The notes under the pieces were generated by a model. The model saw only the letters and a list, made by a program, of their open reading frames with translations, was not told the origin of the DNA and made no database searches. A stretch of 64,000 nucleotides of DNA, from contig JAFLCD010000003.1 of assembly GCA_017302715.1 (NCBI GenBank), positions 147,154 through 211,153 on the forward strand. The letters are read 5' to 3'. Numbering within the stretch: the first letter of the stretch is position 1; each line of letters opens with the position of its first letter. The position numbers were made by a program, and so were the translations under genes. Origin of the DNA: Deltaproteobacteria bacterium. GTDB lineage: Bacteria > Bdellovibrionota > UBA2394. Positions 8,734-18,725 of this stretch are shown piece by piece.

Positions 8734-10182
8734 ATGAATTCCAAAGGATTTACCACTGAAGCTAAAGTAGGCGTCTTCGTCCTTTTGACCGTGCTTGCTA
8801 TCGCTTACTTAACCATCCGAATGAACCGCGGTGGTTTCTCTCTTGCCAGCAGCAAAACACTTTATATCGATATTGATAATGCATCGGGAATTTTAGCGCG
8901 CACTCCAGTTGAGTTTGCAGGTATTCGAATCGGTGCAGTTGAAAACGTTCAGTTGATTGATGGAAAAGCGCGGATCGAAATTCGTGTTCAAGGTGATGTT
9001 CCTGTTTTTCAAGATTCTGTCATCTCGTTAAAAAACAAAGGAATCCTGGGAGAGAAAGTTGTCACCATTCAAGGTGGTGGAAAAGAACCTGAGTTAAAAG
9101 ATGGAAGCTCGATTCAAGGGCTTGGTGGCGCGGGAGATTTAGATCGAGCGATTCAAAATTTCAACGATGTAGCGCAGTCGATCAAGGATCTGATTCGCGG
9201 AGGCAACGGTCAGCCTTCGTTCAAAGATATCATCACCAACGTCAACGATATCACCGAAGATCTTCGATCCGTGGTTCGTTCGAACAAAAGTAATTTAACA
9301 AATATTGTTCAAAACGTTCAACAGGTCACAACGCTTTTAAATAACGGCGATTTAAAATCCATTATCGAAAATATGAAAACCACGAGCGAAACAATTAAAT
9401 CTTTTGTTTCGACGGCGAATCCTCAGCTTCGGGATGTGGTTTCAGATTTTAAAAACGTGATGGGTAAAATTGATAACACTGTTGAATCGCTCAATCGCAT
9501 TGCAGCCAAAGTAGAGCGCGGCGAAGGAACTCTTGGAAAACTTCTTTCAGACGAAACCACCGTTAACAAAGTGAACGATACACTCGATGGAATTAATGAC
9601 TTCGTTGGCCGCTTAAGAAAAATTGAATTGTCGGTTGGATTTCGCGGTGAGTACTTAGGTTCCGCTGGAGAAATGCAATCAGTCGCTTCATTTAAAATTC
9701 AACCTTCTTACGATAAATATTTTCTCTTTGAATTTACCGACGGGCCTTTAGATTTTGGAAGTCGATCGACGACAGTTACAGATATTACGACAACTCCTCC
9801 GGGTTCGACTTATACAAAAAAAGAAGTTCGAAGAACCGACTCACTTAACTTCACACTTCTTTTTGCGCGACGCTTTTACGATTTTACTTTGAAGGCGGGA
9901 TTGATTCGTTCCTCCGGCGGATTCGGAGCTGAATATCATTTATTTAGAGATCGTTTAAGCTTTGGAGTGGACGCCTTTGACTTCAGTCGACCAGAGCATG
10001 CGCATGTGCGTATTTACGCTGCTGCTCATTTATTTAAGATCATGCATTTCATCGGCGGGGTAGACGATCTCATCACCGATACGAAAAAACGAAACTACTT
10101 CGGTGGTTTTGGAATCATGCTGACGGATAACGATCTAAAGAGTCTTTTAGGCATCATGCCACTTTCGTCCGTCGCTAAATAA
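8734..10182 (+). CDS. mlaD: MCE-domain protein (MlaD-like) with C-terminal barrel-like region
   Basis: Residues ~10-30 form a single membrane anchor. Residues ~40-120 are an MCE domain (TPVEFAGIRIGAVENV and GILGEKVVTIQGG are typical). The next ~170 residues are helical and rich in Asn/Thr/Val. From about residue 300 the protein becomes alternating aromatic and polar strands (FKIQPSYDKYFLFEFTDG, FGAEYHLFRDRLSFGVDAF), like an outer-membrane barrel. E. coli MlaD is only 183 residues, so this is a much longer architecture that could span the periplasm in one chain. It is the substrate-binding partner of MlaEF in retrograde or anterograde lipid transport. Confidence 0.85.
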   Translation: MNSKGFTTEAKVGVFVLLTVLAIAYLTIRMNRGGFSLASSKTLYIDIDNASGILARTPVEFAGIRIGAVENVQLIDGKARIEIRVQGDVPVFQDSVISLKNKGILGEKVVTIQGGGKEPELKDGSSIQGLGGAGDLDRAIQNFNDVAQSIKDLIRGGNGQPSFKDIITNVNDITEDLRSVVRSNKSNLTNIVQNVQQVTTLLNNGDLKSIIENMKTTSETIKSFVSTANPQLRDVVSDFKNVMGKIDNTVESLNRIAAKVERGEGTLGKLLSDETTVNKVNDTLDGINDFVGRLRKIELSVGFRGEYLGSAGEMQSVASFKIQPSYDKYFLFEFTDGPLDFGSRSTTVTDITTTPPGSTYTKKEVRRTDSLNFTLLFARRFYDFTLKAGLIRSSGGFGAEYHLFRDRLSFGVDAFDFSRPEHAHVRIYAAAHLFKIMHFIGGVDDLITDTKKRNYFGGFGIMLTDNDLKSLLGIMPLSSVAK

Positions 10183-10225
10183 ATAGGATAGATCTAAATA
10201 TTTTCCTTCAGCTAAACTCGGCCCT

Positions 10226-10705
10226 ATGAAGATAGCTTTAAGAATTTGTGCCTTGTTTGGAATGGGAATTTTAGCTTCCGCTTGTGTTCCTAAAACTCAA
10301 TTTGATGATCAACAGGCCAAATTAAAAGAGGTTCAAGAAAAACTCAGAGATGCCGAGGATGCTTCGAACGTTTGCGATAAAAATACGGTTATGCAGCTTC
10401 GCGAACAGGCCCAGTCTCTCGATTTACTTCAGCAAGAGCTCGTAGATCGAAACACTGAACTCTCTAAAGAAGTCGCCCGTTTGAGGGTCTTTGAGTCTCA
10501 ATCAAAGAATGATCAAACGACTTGCGAGAAGAAGCTCGAGGAGGCCAAAGAGGCTGAGGAAGCCAGAGTTCAGAGAGTTCGCGCCACTTTTGAAGATATG
10601 ATTAAAGAGCTTAAAGCCGACAATCAGAAGCTTAGAGAGGCCTTACAGGCCAAAGCCAACGATCAAGACGCCAAAGCAACCAAGCAGCACCATAAAAAGA
10701 AATAA
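10226..10705 (+). CDS. Coiled-coil lipoprotein
   Basis: A 159-residue protein with a type II signal peptide ending ILASAC, so Cys20 would be lipidated. The mature part is almost wholly charged heptad sequence (KLKEVQEKLRDAEDASN..., LREQAQSLDLLQQELVDRN) and ends in a Lys/His-rich tail. A long lipid-anchored helix suggests a periplasmic spacer or partner of the upstream Mla system or of peptidoglycan, comparable in outline with Lpp-type proteins. It is 43 bases after mlaD; a function cannot be assigned. Confidence 0.7.
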   Translation: MKIALRICALFGMGILASACVPKTQFDDQQAKLKEVQEKLRDAEDASNVCDKNTVMQLREQAQSLDLLQQELVDRNTELSKEVARLRVFESQSKNDQTTCEKKLEEAKEAEEARVQRVRATFEDMIKELKADNQKLREALQAKANDQDAKATKQHHKKK

Positions 10706-10710
10706 GATCG

Positions 10711-10808
10711 GGGGTCGGGTTAAAAAGGTGCCAGGTCAGATCGCCCAAATCATGCGCTGACCTGGCACCTCTGGCAAAGGCGCGCTCCCCGCGCGACAAC
10801 CCGACCCC
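10711..10808. repeat. REP-like palindromic element with three nested helices
   Basis: An 11-bp outer helix (GGGGTCGGGTT at 10711-10721 with AACCCGACCCC at 10798-10808) encloses a perfect 14-bp hairpin (AGGTGCCAGGTCAG at 10726-10739 with CTGACCTGGCACCT at 10757-10770, 17-base loop) and a 5-bp hairpin (CGCGC at 10781-10785 with GCGCG at 10791-10795). The single-stranded form would be a three-way junction. The GGTGCCAGGTC core resembles repetitive extragenic palindromes mobilised by REP-associated tyrosine transposases. Only one copy is seen in this window. Confidence 0.75.
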
Positions 10809-10832
10809 ATAACATTCTCTTAAAGTCGCCCT

Positions 10833-10861
10833 TTGACAGGTCCCGAGGCCTCTTCTATCAA
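10833..10861 (+). promoter_or_regulatory. Promoter of the rpsB operon
   Basis: A perfect -35 TTGACA (10833-10838) is followed after 17 bases by TATCAA (10856-10861), a four-of-six -10 match. The start point would lie near 10868, about 40 bases before the rpsB ATG. This is the best sigma-70 promoter I can see in the window and sits right after the palindromic element. Confidence 0.65.
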
Positions 10862-10905
10862 TAACGGGATAAGTATTTAATGAAAACGAGGAGATTTTTT
10901 TAACA

Positions 10906-11798
10906 ATGACGTTAGCGCAAGTTCAACCCCTTCACCCTGATGCAGGCGTGGATGTTTCGATGAAAGATTTAATTGAAGCCGGAGTTCATTTTGGTCACCA
11001 GACCGCAAAATGGAATCCAAAGATGAAGCCTTATATTCATGATTCGCGAAATGGCGTTTACATCATCAATCTTCAAAAAACCGCCGTTCGTTTTCGTGAA
11101 GCTCTCGAAGCGATTCGCCGAATTGCATCAAGCGGTCAGAAAATTTTGTTCGTTGGAACAAAAAAACAAGCTCAAGACATCGTCAAAGAAGAAGCTGTTC
11201 GCGCGGGGCAATATTATGTGACTGAGCGTTGGATCGGCGGAACCTTAACGAATTTTCATACGATCAAACGCTCGATCAATGTGATGAAAAATTTGCAAAA
11301 AATGGCAGAAGATAAGAATTACGGAATTCGAAAGAAGAAAGAAATTTTGGATCTCGAAAAGAAACGTGGAAAATTAGAAACCAATTACCTCGGCATTCAA
11401 GGTATGCATGATGTTCCTGGTGCGATTTTCATCATCGATCCAAATCGCGAATACATCGCGGTTAACGAAGCTAAGACTTTAAATATTCCAATCATCGCTG
11501 TTGTTGACACGAACTGCGATCCAGACGGAATCGACTATGTGATTCCAGGAAATGACGACTCTCTTCGCGCTGTTAAACTTTACACTTCTAAGGTTGCCGA
11601 CGCTGTTTTGTCTGGTTCAAAACTTCACCAAGATCATTTGAAAAAAATGGGTGGGGCTCAACAAGATGGAGCTCGAGCCGAAGGCGCTGCTGCAAAAAAA
11701 CCTCGACCTTCAAAAGGTGATAAGGTTGTCGACGTTGCTATCGAAAGAAAAGCTAAATCAAACGATGAAGGTGGTTCAGGCAAAGGAGACGCGAATTA

Positions 11799-11799
<1 letters not shown>
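10906..11799 (+). CDS. rpsB: 30S ribosomal protein S2
   Basis: The S2 core begins at [20 protein letters not shown] and continues through the typical [10 protein letters not shown]-like and [10 protein letters not shown] blocks. The protein is 297 residues, against 241 in E. coli. The excess is a short N-terminal lead of ~18 residues and a C-terminal basic, Gly/Ala-rich tail after the S2 fold. A GAGGAG ribosome site lies upstream of the ATG. Its stop overlaps the tsf ATG by one base, the classic rpsB-tsf pairing. Confidence 0.97.
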
Positions 11800-13147
<1,348 letters not shown>

Positions 13148-13177
13148 ATCCTAAATTTTAGGAGCGCGAGGCGAATT

Positions 13178-13741
13178 ATGTCGAATGCTCAGACAGTCGT
13201 TAACGAATTTAAAACTCATAATCAAAAATCGGTGGATGCTCTCAAGCGCGACCTCACTCGAATTCGAGCGGGTAAAGCTTCGCCAGCACTTCTTGAGTCT
13301 GTGAAAGTTTCTTATTACGGACAAATTTCTCCACTTAATCAAATTGGAACGGTGTCTACTCCTGATGCTCGAACGATCGTCATCGCTCCTTGGGATACGA
13401 CAGTGCTTTCTGAAATTGAAAAAGCGATCAATCACTCAGATCTTGGATTGAATCCACAAAATGATGGAAAAATTATTCGCATTAGCATTCCTGCCCTGAC
13501 AGAAGAGCGACGCAAAGAGCTCGTTAAGGTCGTCAATAAATCGGGCGAAGAAGGCAAAGTCGGCATTCGTCAAAATAGAAAGAATGCCAATGAAGCCATC
13601 AAAGCTTTAGAAAAAGCGAAAGCTCTTTCAGAAGATGATTCAAAGCGCGAAATGGAAACGATTCAAAAATTCACCGATGAAGCCGTTAAAGCCATCGATG
13701 ATATCGTTTCTAAAAAGACCGCTGAGATCATGACGATCTAG
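13178..13741 (+). CDS. frr: Ribosome recycling factor
   Basis: Frees ribosomes from mRNA after termination, with EF-G. The sequence shows the usual LTRIRAGKASPALLESVKV stretch, INQIG-like LNQIGTVSTPD, and RKELVKVVNKSGEEGKVGIR near the hinge. Length 187 is standard (185). A good GAGCGCGAGG region precedes the ATG. The TAG stop at 13739-13741 overlaps the start of the DNA that encodes the conserved uppS N-terminus. Confidence 0.96.
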   Translation: MSNAQTVVNEFKTHNQKSVDALKRDLTRIRAGKASPALLESVKVSYYGQISPLNQIGTVSTPDARTIVIAPWDTTVLSEIEKAINHSDLGLNPQNDGKIIRISIPALTEERRKELVKVVNKSGEEGKVGIRQNRKNANEAIKALEKAKALSEDDSKREMETIQKFTDEAVKAIDDIVSKKTAEIMTI

Positions 13742-13779
13742 AGGTCCATACGGAACTTCCCAGACATATTGCGATTATT

Positions 13780-14469
13780 ATGGATGGCAATGGGCGCTGG
13801 GCAAAAGCTCAACGCAAATTGCGAATTCAAGGGCACCGTGAAGGTGCAAAAAATATTCGCACGCTCACCACTTTTGCATCTGATTTAGGAATAGAAATTT
13901 TAACTCTCTATGCTTTCTCAAAAGAAAATTGGTCTCGCCCGAAAGCGGAAGTCGATCTTTTGATGAAACTGCTTAAGCTCTATGCGATTCGAGAGCGCGG
14001 ACTCTTTATGAAGAATAATGTGCAGATGAAAGTGATCGGAGATCTTTCGCAGATTCCTGCATTTGCTCGCAAAGAATTAGATAGGACGATTGAGCTTACT
14101 TCTAAAAATACCGGAATGATTTTGCAGCTTGCGTTAAATTATGGTTCTCGCGATGAAATGGTTCGAGCTACGAAGAAAATTGCGGCTGAAGTGGCTGCAG
14201 GCCGACTAAAACCGGAGGAAATCGATGAAAATCGTTTTGCGGACTTTCTCGACACGGCTCATCAGCCGGATCCCGACTTATTGATTCGAACAAGTGGTGA
14301 ACTTAGAATTTCAAACTATTTACTTTGGCAGTGCGCTTATGCAGAATTTTATTTTACGGAGAAGTTTTGGCCGGAATTCACGGAAAAGGAATTAATGAAA
14401 GCGATCGAAGCCTATCAAAAAAGGGAGCGGCGCTTTGGCGGAATTTCATCGAGAAAGACGATGGCTTGA
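13780..14469 (+). CDS. uppS: Isoprenyl (undecaprenyl) diphosphate synthase, unusual start
   Basis: cis-Prenyltransferase that makes the lipid carrier for peptidoglycan. Motifs: MDGNGRWAK with the catalytic Asp, GHREGAKN, ALNYGSRDE, and RTSGELRISNYLLWQ. The first ATG in frame (13780) falls inside the first conserved strand. The same frame upstream encodes LPRHIAII, exactly what normally precedes MDGNGRW, yet no ATG, GTG or TTG occurs between the upstream stop (13723-13725) and 13780. A GAGG ribosome site at 13741-13744 is placed for a start near 13750 (an ACG codon). True start is therefore probably non-standard, or the sequence has a frameshift. Confidence 0.93.
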   Translation: MDGNGRWAKAQRKLRIQGHREGAKNIRTLTTFASDLGIEILTLYAFSKENWSRPKAEVDLLMKLLKLYAIRERGLFMKNNVQMKVIGDLSQIPAFARKELDRTIELTSKNTGMILQLALNYGSRDEMVRATKKIAAEVAAGRLKPEEIDENRFADFLDTAHQPDPDLLIRTSGELRISNYLLWQCAYAEFYFTEKFWPEFTEKELMKAIEAYQKRERRFGGISSRKTMA

Positions 14470-15302
14470 CGCTTACCAATCTTCAAAAACGCATTTTAGT
14501 TTCAGCCATTTATTTTCCAGCTCTTTTATTGAGTGCGAATGATGCCCGTGTTTTTTCTTTGCTAATGACATTGGCACTCGGCGCTTGTTGGCATGAGTAT
14601 CTTTCATTTCGTGCAAAGCCGACCAATCAAGATGAATGGATTCAACACGGACTTAAAATTTTATTAGGAGTTTTGCCTACTTTATTTATCGGCATAGGGC
14701 TTGGCTTTGAGCTTGCAATCGGAACAATCGCTCTTGTTCTACAAATTCATATTATTCGTTCGTTGGCAGCGAAAAAAACTTTTCACACCATTATTTCTTC
14801 ACTCAGTTTTTCTCTCGTCGGATTCGTTTACCTGACTGGACTATTTAGTTTGCTTTCACTTATTCAAATGAGATCTTCGGGAAGAGAAGCCATTTGGTTT
14901 TTATTTTTTGTAGTCGCCCTCACCGACACCGCTGCTTATTTTTGGGGTAAGCAATTTGGTCGAACTCCTTTTTTCCAAAATATTAGTCCTTCTAAAACCA
15001 AAGAGGGATTTTGGGCTGGAATGGCCGGTGCCATGATCGTGGGAATTATTTTTAAACTCGTTTTTTCTCATTTTGATTTTATGACACCGAACTTTTTCTG
15101 GTGCTTAGTTTTGGCAGCCGCCTTAGGTTTCGCCAGCGTCTTTGGAGATCTCTTTGAATCCATGCTTAAACGCACCTACGGAGTCAAAGACTCGGGCACC
15201 CTTTTACCGGGTCATGGAGGCGTTTTAGACCGGTTAGACGGCGTTCTCTTCGCCGCTGTTCCTCTGTTTTTCTTCATGGCCCTTAGGGGTGGTTTTCGCT
15301 AG
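14466..15302 (+). CDS. cdsA: Phosphatidate cytidylyltransferase
   Basis: Makes CDP-diacylglycerol from phosphatidate and CTP in the inner membrane. About seven or eight hydrophobic segments precede the family signature SMLKRTYGVKDSG followed by LLPGHGGVLDRLDG, with the conserved Lys-Asp and Asp-Arg-Asp residues. I chose the TTG at 14466, which overlaps the uppS stop (TTGA); the frame is open further upstream to 14325, but that part lies over uppS and looks like shadow sequence. pssA, which uses its product, is in the same operon. Confidence 0.94.
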   Translation: MTLTNLQKRILVSAIYFPALLLSANDARVFSLLMTLALGACWHEYLSFRAKPTNQDEWIQHGLKILLGVLPTLFIGIGLGFELAIGTIALVLQIHIIRSLAAKKTFHTIISSLSFSLVGFVYLTGLFSLLSLIQMRSSGREAIWFLFFVVALTDTAAYFWGKQFGRTPFFQNISPSKTKEGFWAGMAGAMIVGIIFKLVFSHFDFMTPNFFWCLVLAAALGFASVFGDLFESMLKRTYGVKDSGTLLPGHGGVLDRLDGVLFAAVPLFFFMALRGGFR

Positions 15303-15327
15303 TTAAGTACCTTAAGGTTTCACCCAG

Positions 15328-16566
15328 ATGTTGACCTCTATTACACCTCGAAAAGTCGCTTTGCTTGGTTCTACCGGAAGCATTGGCTCAAATACGCTTA
15401 ATGTTCTTCGTCAACATCCTGATCTTTTTGAACTGGTTTCGATCTCGTGCGGATCTTCGTTAGACGCGTTCGTTAAACAGATCGAAGAATTCAATCCAAA
15501 GACTGTCAGTGTTTCAACCGAGTCTTTGGCGGTGCAGCTCGAACAAAAATTAAAATCTCGAATTTCTTTTTCAAATCTTCCAAAAATTTATTTTGGAATC
15601 GAAGGTCACACCGAATGCATTTCGGAAACAAAACCTGATGTCGTGATTTCAGCGATGATGGGAACTCATGGTTTATTGGCGACGCTTAAAGCTGCTGAGC
15701 TTGGCGTGCAGATTATTGGAATTGCGAATAAAGAAATTTTGGTGATGGCAGGACCGTTTGTAACAAAAGCCGTCGACGAAAAGAAAACAAAACTCATTCC
15801 TGTCGATTCAGAGCACTCAGCAATTTTTCAAGCATTGATGGGCAATGATCTTTCAGAGGTAAAAACGATTTGGTTGACCGGAAGTGGTGGCCCTTTTCGC
15901 ACTCGAGAACTTTCGAGCTTTTCAAAAATTACAAAAGCTGAAGCACTGAAGCATCCCAATTGGGCCATGGGAGCCAAGATCACGATTGATTCTGCAACGA
16001 TGATGAACAAAGGTTTAGAATTCATCGAAGCGATTCGACTTTTTGATCTTCCCTCTGAAAAAGTAAAAATTATTGTGCATCCTGAGAGTATTGTTCATTC
16101 AATGGTCGAATATTGTGATGGATCTTTTATGGCTCAGCTTGGAATTTCGGATATGCGAATTCCAATTTCGCTCGCACTTCATTATCCAAAGCGCTTGCCG
16201 CTTCAATTAGGAAAAGAATTGAACTTGGTTGAGATTGGCGCGCTTCATTTTGAAAATCCTGATTTTAAAAAATTTCCGTGCTTAGCTTTAGCGATTCAAG
16301 CTGAAAAAATAGGAGCTCAAGGTTCCATTGTTTTAAATGCTGCAAATGAAATGGCAGTAGATAGATTTTTGAAAGATTCAATCGACTTCATGGATATCCC
16401 ACTGCTCGTAGAAGAGGCCTTAAGCGATTTTCAGTCGTCACGAGTAGAAAATTTAGGCGACGTGATGGCTTTAGATGAAGAAGTTAAGGCCTGGGCGACC
16501 GTCTGGAAAAGGGACTTAGGTCTTGGTCGACGAAACGCCTCAAGTCGTGCGACAATCTCTCTATAA
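15328..16566 (+). CDS. dxr: 1-deoxy-D-xylulose 5-phosphate reductoisomerase
   Basis: Second step of the MEP isoprenoid pathway (NADPH-dependent). The N-terminal Rossmann motif is LLGSTGSIGSNTL, the metal/substrate site is PVDSEHSAIFQ, and the flexible loop region has TGSGGPF and HPNWAMGAKITIDSATMMNKGLE split as NWAMG and TIDSATMMNKG. Length 412 is typical (398 in E. coli). It lies between cdsA and rseP, in the order common in many bacteria. Confidence 0.96.
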   Translation: MLTSITPRKVALLGSTGSIGSNTLNVLRQHPDLFELVSISCGSSLDAFVKQIEEFNPKTVSVSTESLAVQLEQKLKSRISFSNLPKIYFGIEGHTECISETKPDVVISAMMGTHGLLATLKAAELGVQIIGIANKEILVMAGPFVTKAVDEKKTKLIPVDSEHSAIFQALMGNDLSEVKTIWLTGSGGPFRTRELSSFSKITKAEALKHPNWAMGAKITIDSATMMNKGLEFIEAIRLFDLPSEKVKIIVHPESIVHSMVEYCDGSFMAQLGISDMRIPISLALHYPKRLPLQLGKELNLVEIGALHFENPDFKKFPCLALAIQAEKIGAQGSIVLNAANEMAVDRFLKDSIDFMDIPLLVEEALSDFQSSRVENLGDVMALDEEVKAWATVWKRDLGLGRRNASSRATISL

Positions 16567-16584
16567 TTTGGAGGTTATTCACTT

Positions 16585-18273
16585 ATGAATTGGCTCAGTG
16601 ATGTTGGTTTTTTTGCACTGCTTTTCTTTTTGCTCGTTTTTATTCACGAGCTTGGCCATTTTTTAATGGCAAAATGGATGGGTATTCGAGTTGAAAAGTT
16701 TTCAATTGGAATGGGCCCTAGTCTTTTCTCTTTTAAAAAAGGTGATACGGAATACCGACTCGCGATTCTTCCATTGGGTGGCTATGTCAAAATGGCAGGC
16801 GATGACCCCAGCAAAGAATATTCAGAAGCTGAAAGAAAAGTAGGCTTTCTTACTCAATCACCTCCCAAAAAACTTTTAGTCGTTTTTGGCGGGCCTGTTT
16901 TTAATCTTCTTTTGCCGATTTTCTTATTTGGTTTGATGCTTGCCACAGGAATTCCAACGATTCGTCCGATTATCGGAAGCATTGAACCTGGAATGGTTGC
17001 CGAGAAGGCTGGCCTTTTTCCTGGAGATCATATTTTAAGTATTGATGGCGCGCCGATTTCTAAATGGTCGCAAATTGAATCGAGAATTGAAAAATCCGCC
17101 GATCAGAAATTAGATCTTAAAATTGAGCGAACGAATTTGCAGACAGGCAAAATTGAAACAATCGATATGCCTGTTACTCCTCAACTCGCTCCATCCAAAT
17201 CTAAATTTGGTGAAGACATTCAGGTGGGAAGACTTGGAATTTCTCCAGAGTTAATGATTCCGCTGATCTTTTTTGATTCTACTGATTCTGCTTTGGCTAA
17301 GGCAGGTTTAGAAAGAATGGATCGCGTAAATAAAATTCAAGGCGCAGAAATTTTAAGTCTTGAACAGTTGAGAAAAGCTTTTACTTTTTTAAAGCCAGGT
17401 CAGGTTCAATTTTCGATTGATCGCGACGGAAAAGCTTTTGAAAAAACGGTAGAGCTCAAAGCGGGTGCCGGAAGTGTTGAAAGCCGGCTTGGTTTCTTCC
17501 CAGTATTTTTAGCTATCGGAAAAACCGAAGCGAATGGTCCAGCTGCTAAAGCAGGTTTGCAAACCGATGATATTTTAATTTCTATCAACGGACACAAAAT
17601 TCAGGCGTGGGAAGATGTTGCTAAGCTTGTTCGTGGATCTGAAGGTAAACCTGTTGCAGTCAAATGGTTGAGATCCGGAAAAACCATGGAAGCTTCAATG
17701 ACTCCAGAGAAGACCACGATTCCTGATCCACTTTTAGGAAAAGATAATCCGCTCGCGCGCGATGCGATTTATCGAATTGGAATTTCACCTGCGATTCGAA
17801 CAGAAGCTCCTCTGAGCGTAGAGCAATCCTTGAATCCTATTAAATGGGTGAGTCGAGGTTTAACCGAAACTTGGAATATGACTTCGCTGACGGTGCAGGC
17901 ATTAACCAAACTTTTTACCGGTCAACTTTCGATCAAACTTTTAGGAAGTCCGATCATGATTTATAAAGTGGCCGGAAATTCTTATCGTATGGCGGGTGGC
18001 GGCTACTTTGGTTGGATTTCGTTTCTTTCTAATTTAGCGTTGCTTTCGATTACGCTTGGATTGGTGAATTTACTTCCGATCCCGGTTTTGGATGGAGGTC
18101 ATGCGGTCTTTTTTATTATTGAATGGATTCGTGGGCGACCAGTAAGTCTTAAAGTGATGGAAATCGCGATGCAGGTCGGACTTTTTATTTTAGTTTGCGT
18201 CTTTGGGTTGGTCCTTTTTAACGATTTCAGTCGATACGGATGGATCGATTCGATTCTTAAAGTTTTTAAATAA
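16585..18273 (+). CDS. rseP: RseP-type site-2 protease with three PDZ-like modules
   Basis: Intramembrane zinc metalloprotease. H21-E22 of HELGH lie in the first membrane helix and the third metal ligand is in PVLDGGH near the C-terminus. Between them, instead of the two PDZ domains of E. coli RseP (450 residues), I see three PDZ-like modules: IGSIEPGMVAEKAGLFPGD, the segment starting STDSALAKAGLERMD, and TEANGPAAKAGLQTDD, each with the AxKAGL core. Total length is 562. It would cleave anti-sigma factors or remnant signal peptides. Its stop overlaps the tsaB ATG (TAATG). Confidence 0.93.
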   Translation: MNWLSDVGFFALLFFLLVFIHELGHFLMAKWMGIRVEKFSIGMGPSLFSFKKGDTEYRLAILPLGGYVKMAGDDPSKEYSEAERKVGFLTQSPPKKLLVVFGGPVFNLLLPIFLFGLMLATGIPTIRPIIGSIEPGMVAEKAGLFPGDHILSIDGAPISKWSQIESRIEKSADQKLDLKIERTNLQTGKIETIDMPVTPQLAPSKSKFGEDIQVGRLGISPELMIPLIFFDSTDSALAKAGLERMDRVNKIQGAEILSLEQLRKAFTFLKPGQVQFSIDRDGKAFEKTVELKAGAGSVESRLGFFPVFLAIGKTEANGPAAKAGLQTDDILISINGHKIQAWEDVAKLVRGSEGKPVAVKWLRSGKTMEASMTPEKTTIPDPLLGKDNPLARDAIYRIGISPAIRTEAPLSVEQSLNPIKWVSRGLTETWNMTSLTVQALTKLFTGQLSIKLLGSPIMIYKVAGNSYRMAGGGYFGWISFLSNLALLSITLGLVNLLPIPVLDGGHAVFFIIEWIRGRPVSLKVMEIAMQVGLFILVCVFGLVLFNDFSRYGWIDSILKVFK

Positions 18274-18725
18274 TGTTGAGGCTCGTCATCGATACATCTA
18301 CGTCTTCTGTTTCACTGGGGATTCTTTCAGACGAAGGTTGGCTTGAATGTATCGACGAAAAAGATATTCCTCAGCAGCAGTCCAAAGTTTTATTCAATCT
18401 GATTCAAAAATTGTTCGAGCCTTTGGGTATTGAAAAAAAGGAAATTACTGAAATTGCCATTGGTCAAGGGCCAGGATCTTACACCGGTCTTCGTATGGGA
18501 ATGACGGTGGCAAAAGTTTGGTCGTTCGCACAAAAAATTCCGCTCTACACTTTTTCTTCTGCTGAGCTTTTGAAAAAAACTAAACAAAAAGAACCGACGG
18601 CGGAATATCCTCAGGTAAAATATTTAGAATTATCTGATTATAAACTAATCGAAGCTGTGAATGATCTTGAGCCCATTTACGAAAACGATCATTTCGCGAA
18701 AAAAGAAACGGAAACAACGAAGTGA
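18273..18725 (+). CDS. tsaB: TsaB-like protein, shortened
   Basis: Partner of TsaD and TsaE in making threonylcarbamoyladenosine on ANN-decoding tRNAs. The N-terminal ASKHA lobe is clear: VIDTSTSSVSLGIL, then EIAIGQGPGSYTGLRMGM. At 150 residues it is well below the usual 210-230: most of the second lobe is missing, while a TsaB-like tail (LEPIYENDHFAKK) is kept, as if an internal block had been lost. The dimer interface with TsaD lies in the retained lobe, so it may still act as a scaffold. It overlaps rseP and pssA by a few bases. Confidence 0.85.
   Translation: MLRLVIDTSTSSVSLGILSDEGWLECIDEKDIPQQQSKVLFNLIQKLFEPLGIEKKEITEIAIGQGPGSYTGLRMGMTVAKVWSFAQKIPLYTFSSAELLKKTKQKEPTAEYPQVKYLELSDYKLIEAVNDLEPIYENDHFAKKETETTK

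Noticed and set aside
14325-14465. Longer N-terminus for cdsA starting at 14325
   Set aside because: The added 47 residues are uppS sequence read in another frame; the TTG at the uppS stop gives a normal CdsA length.
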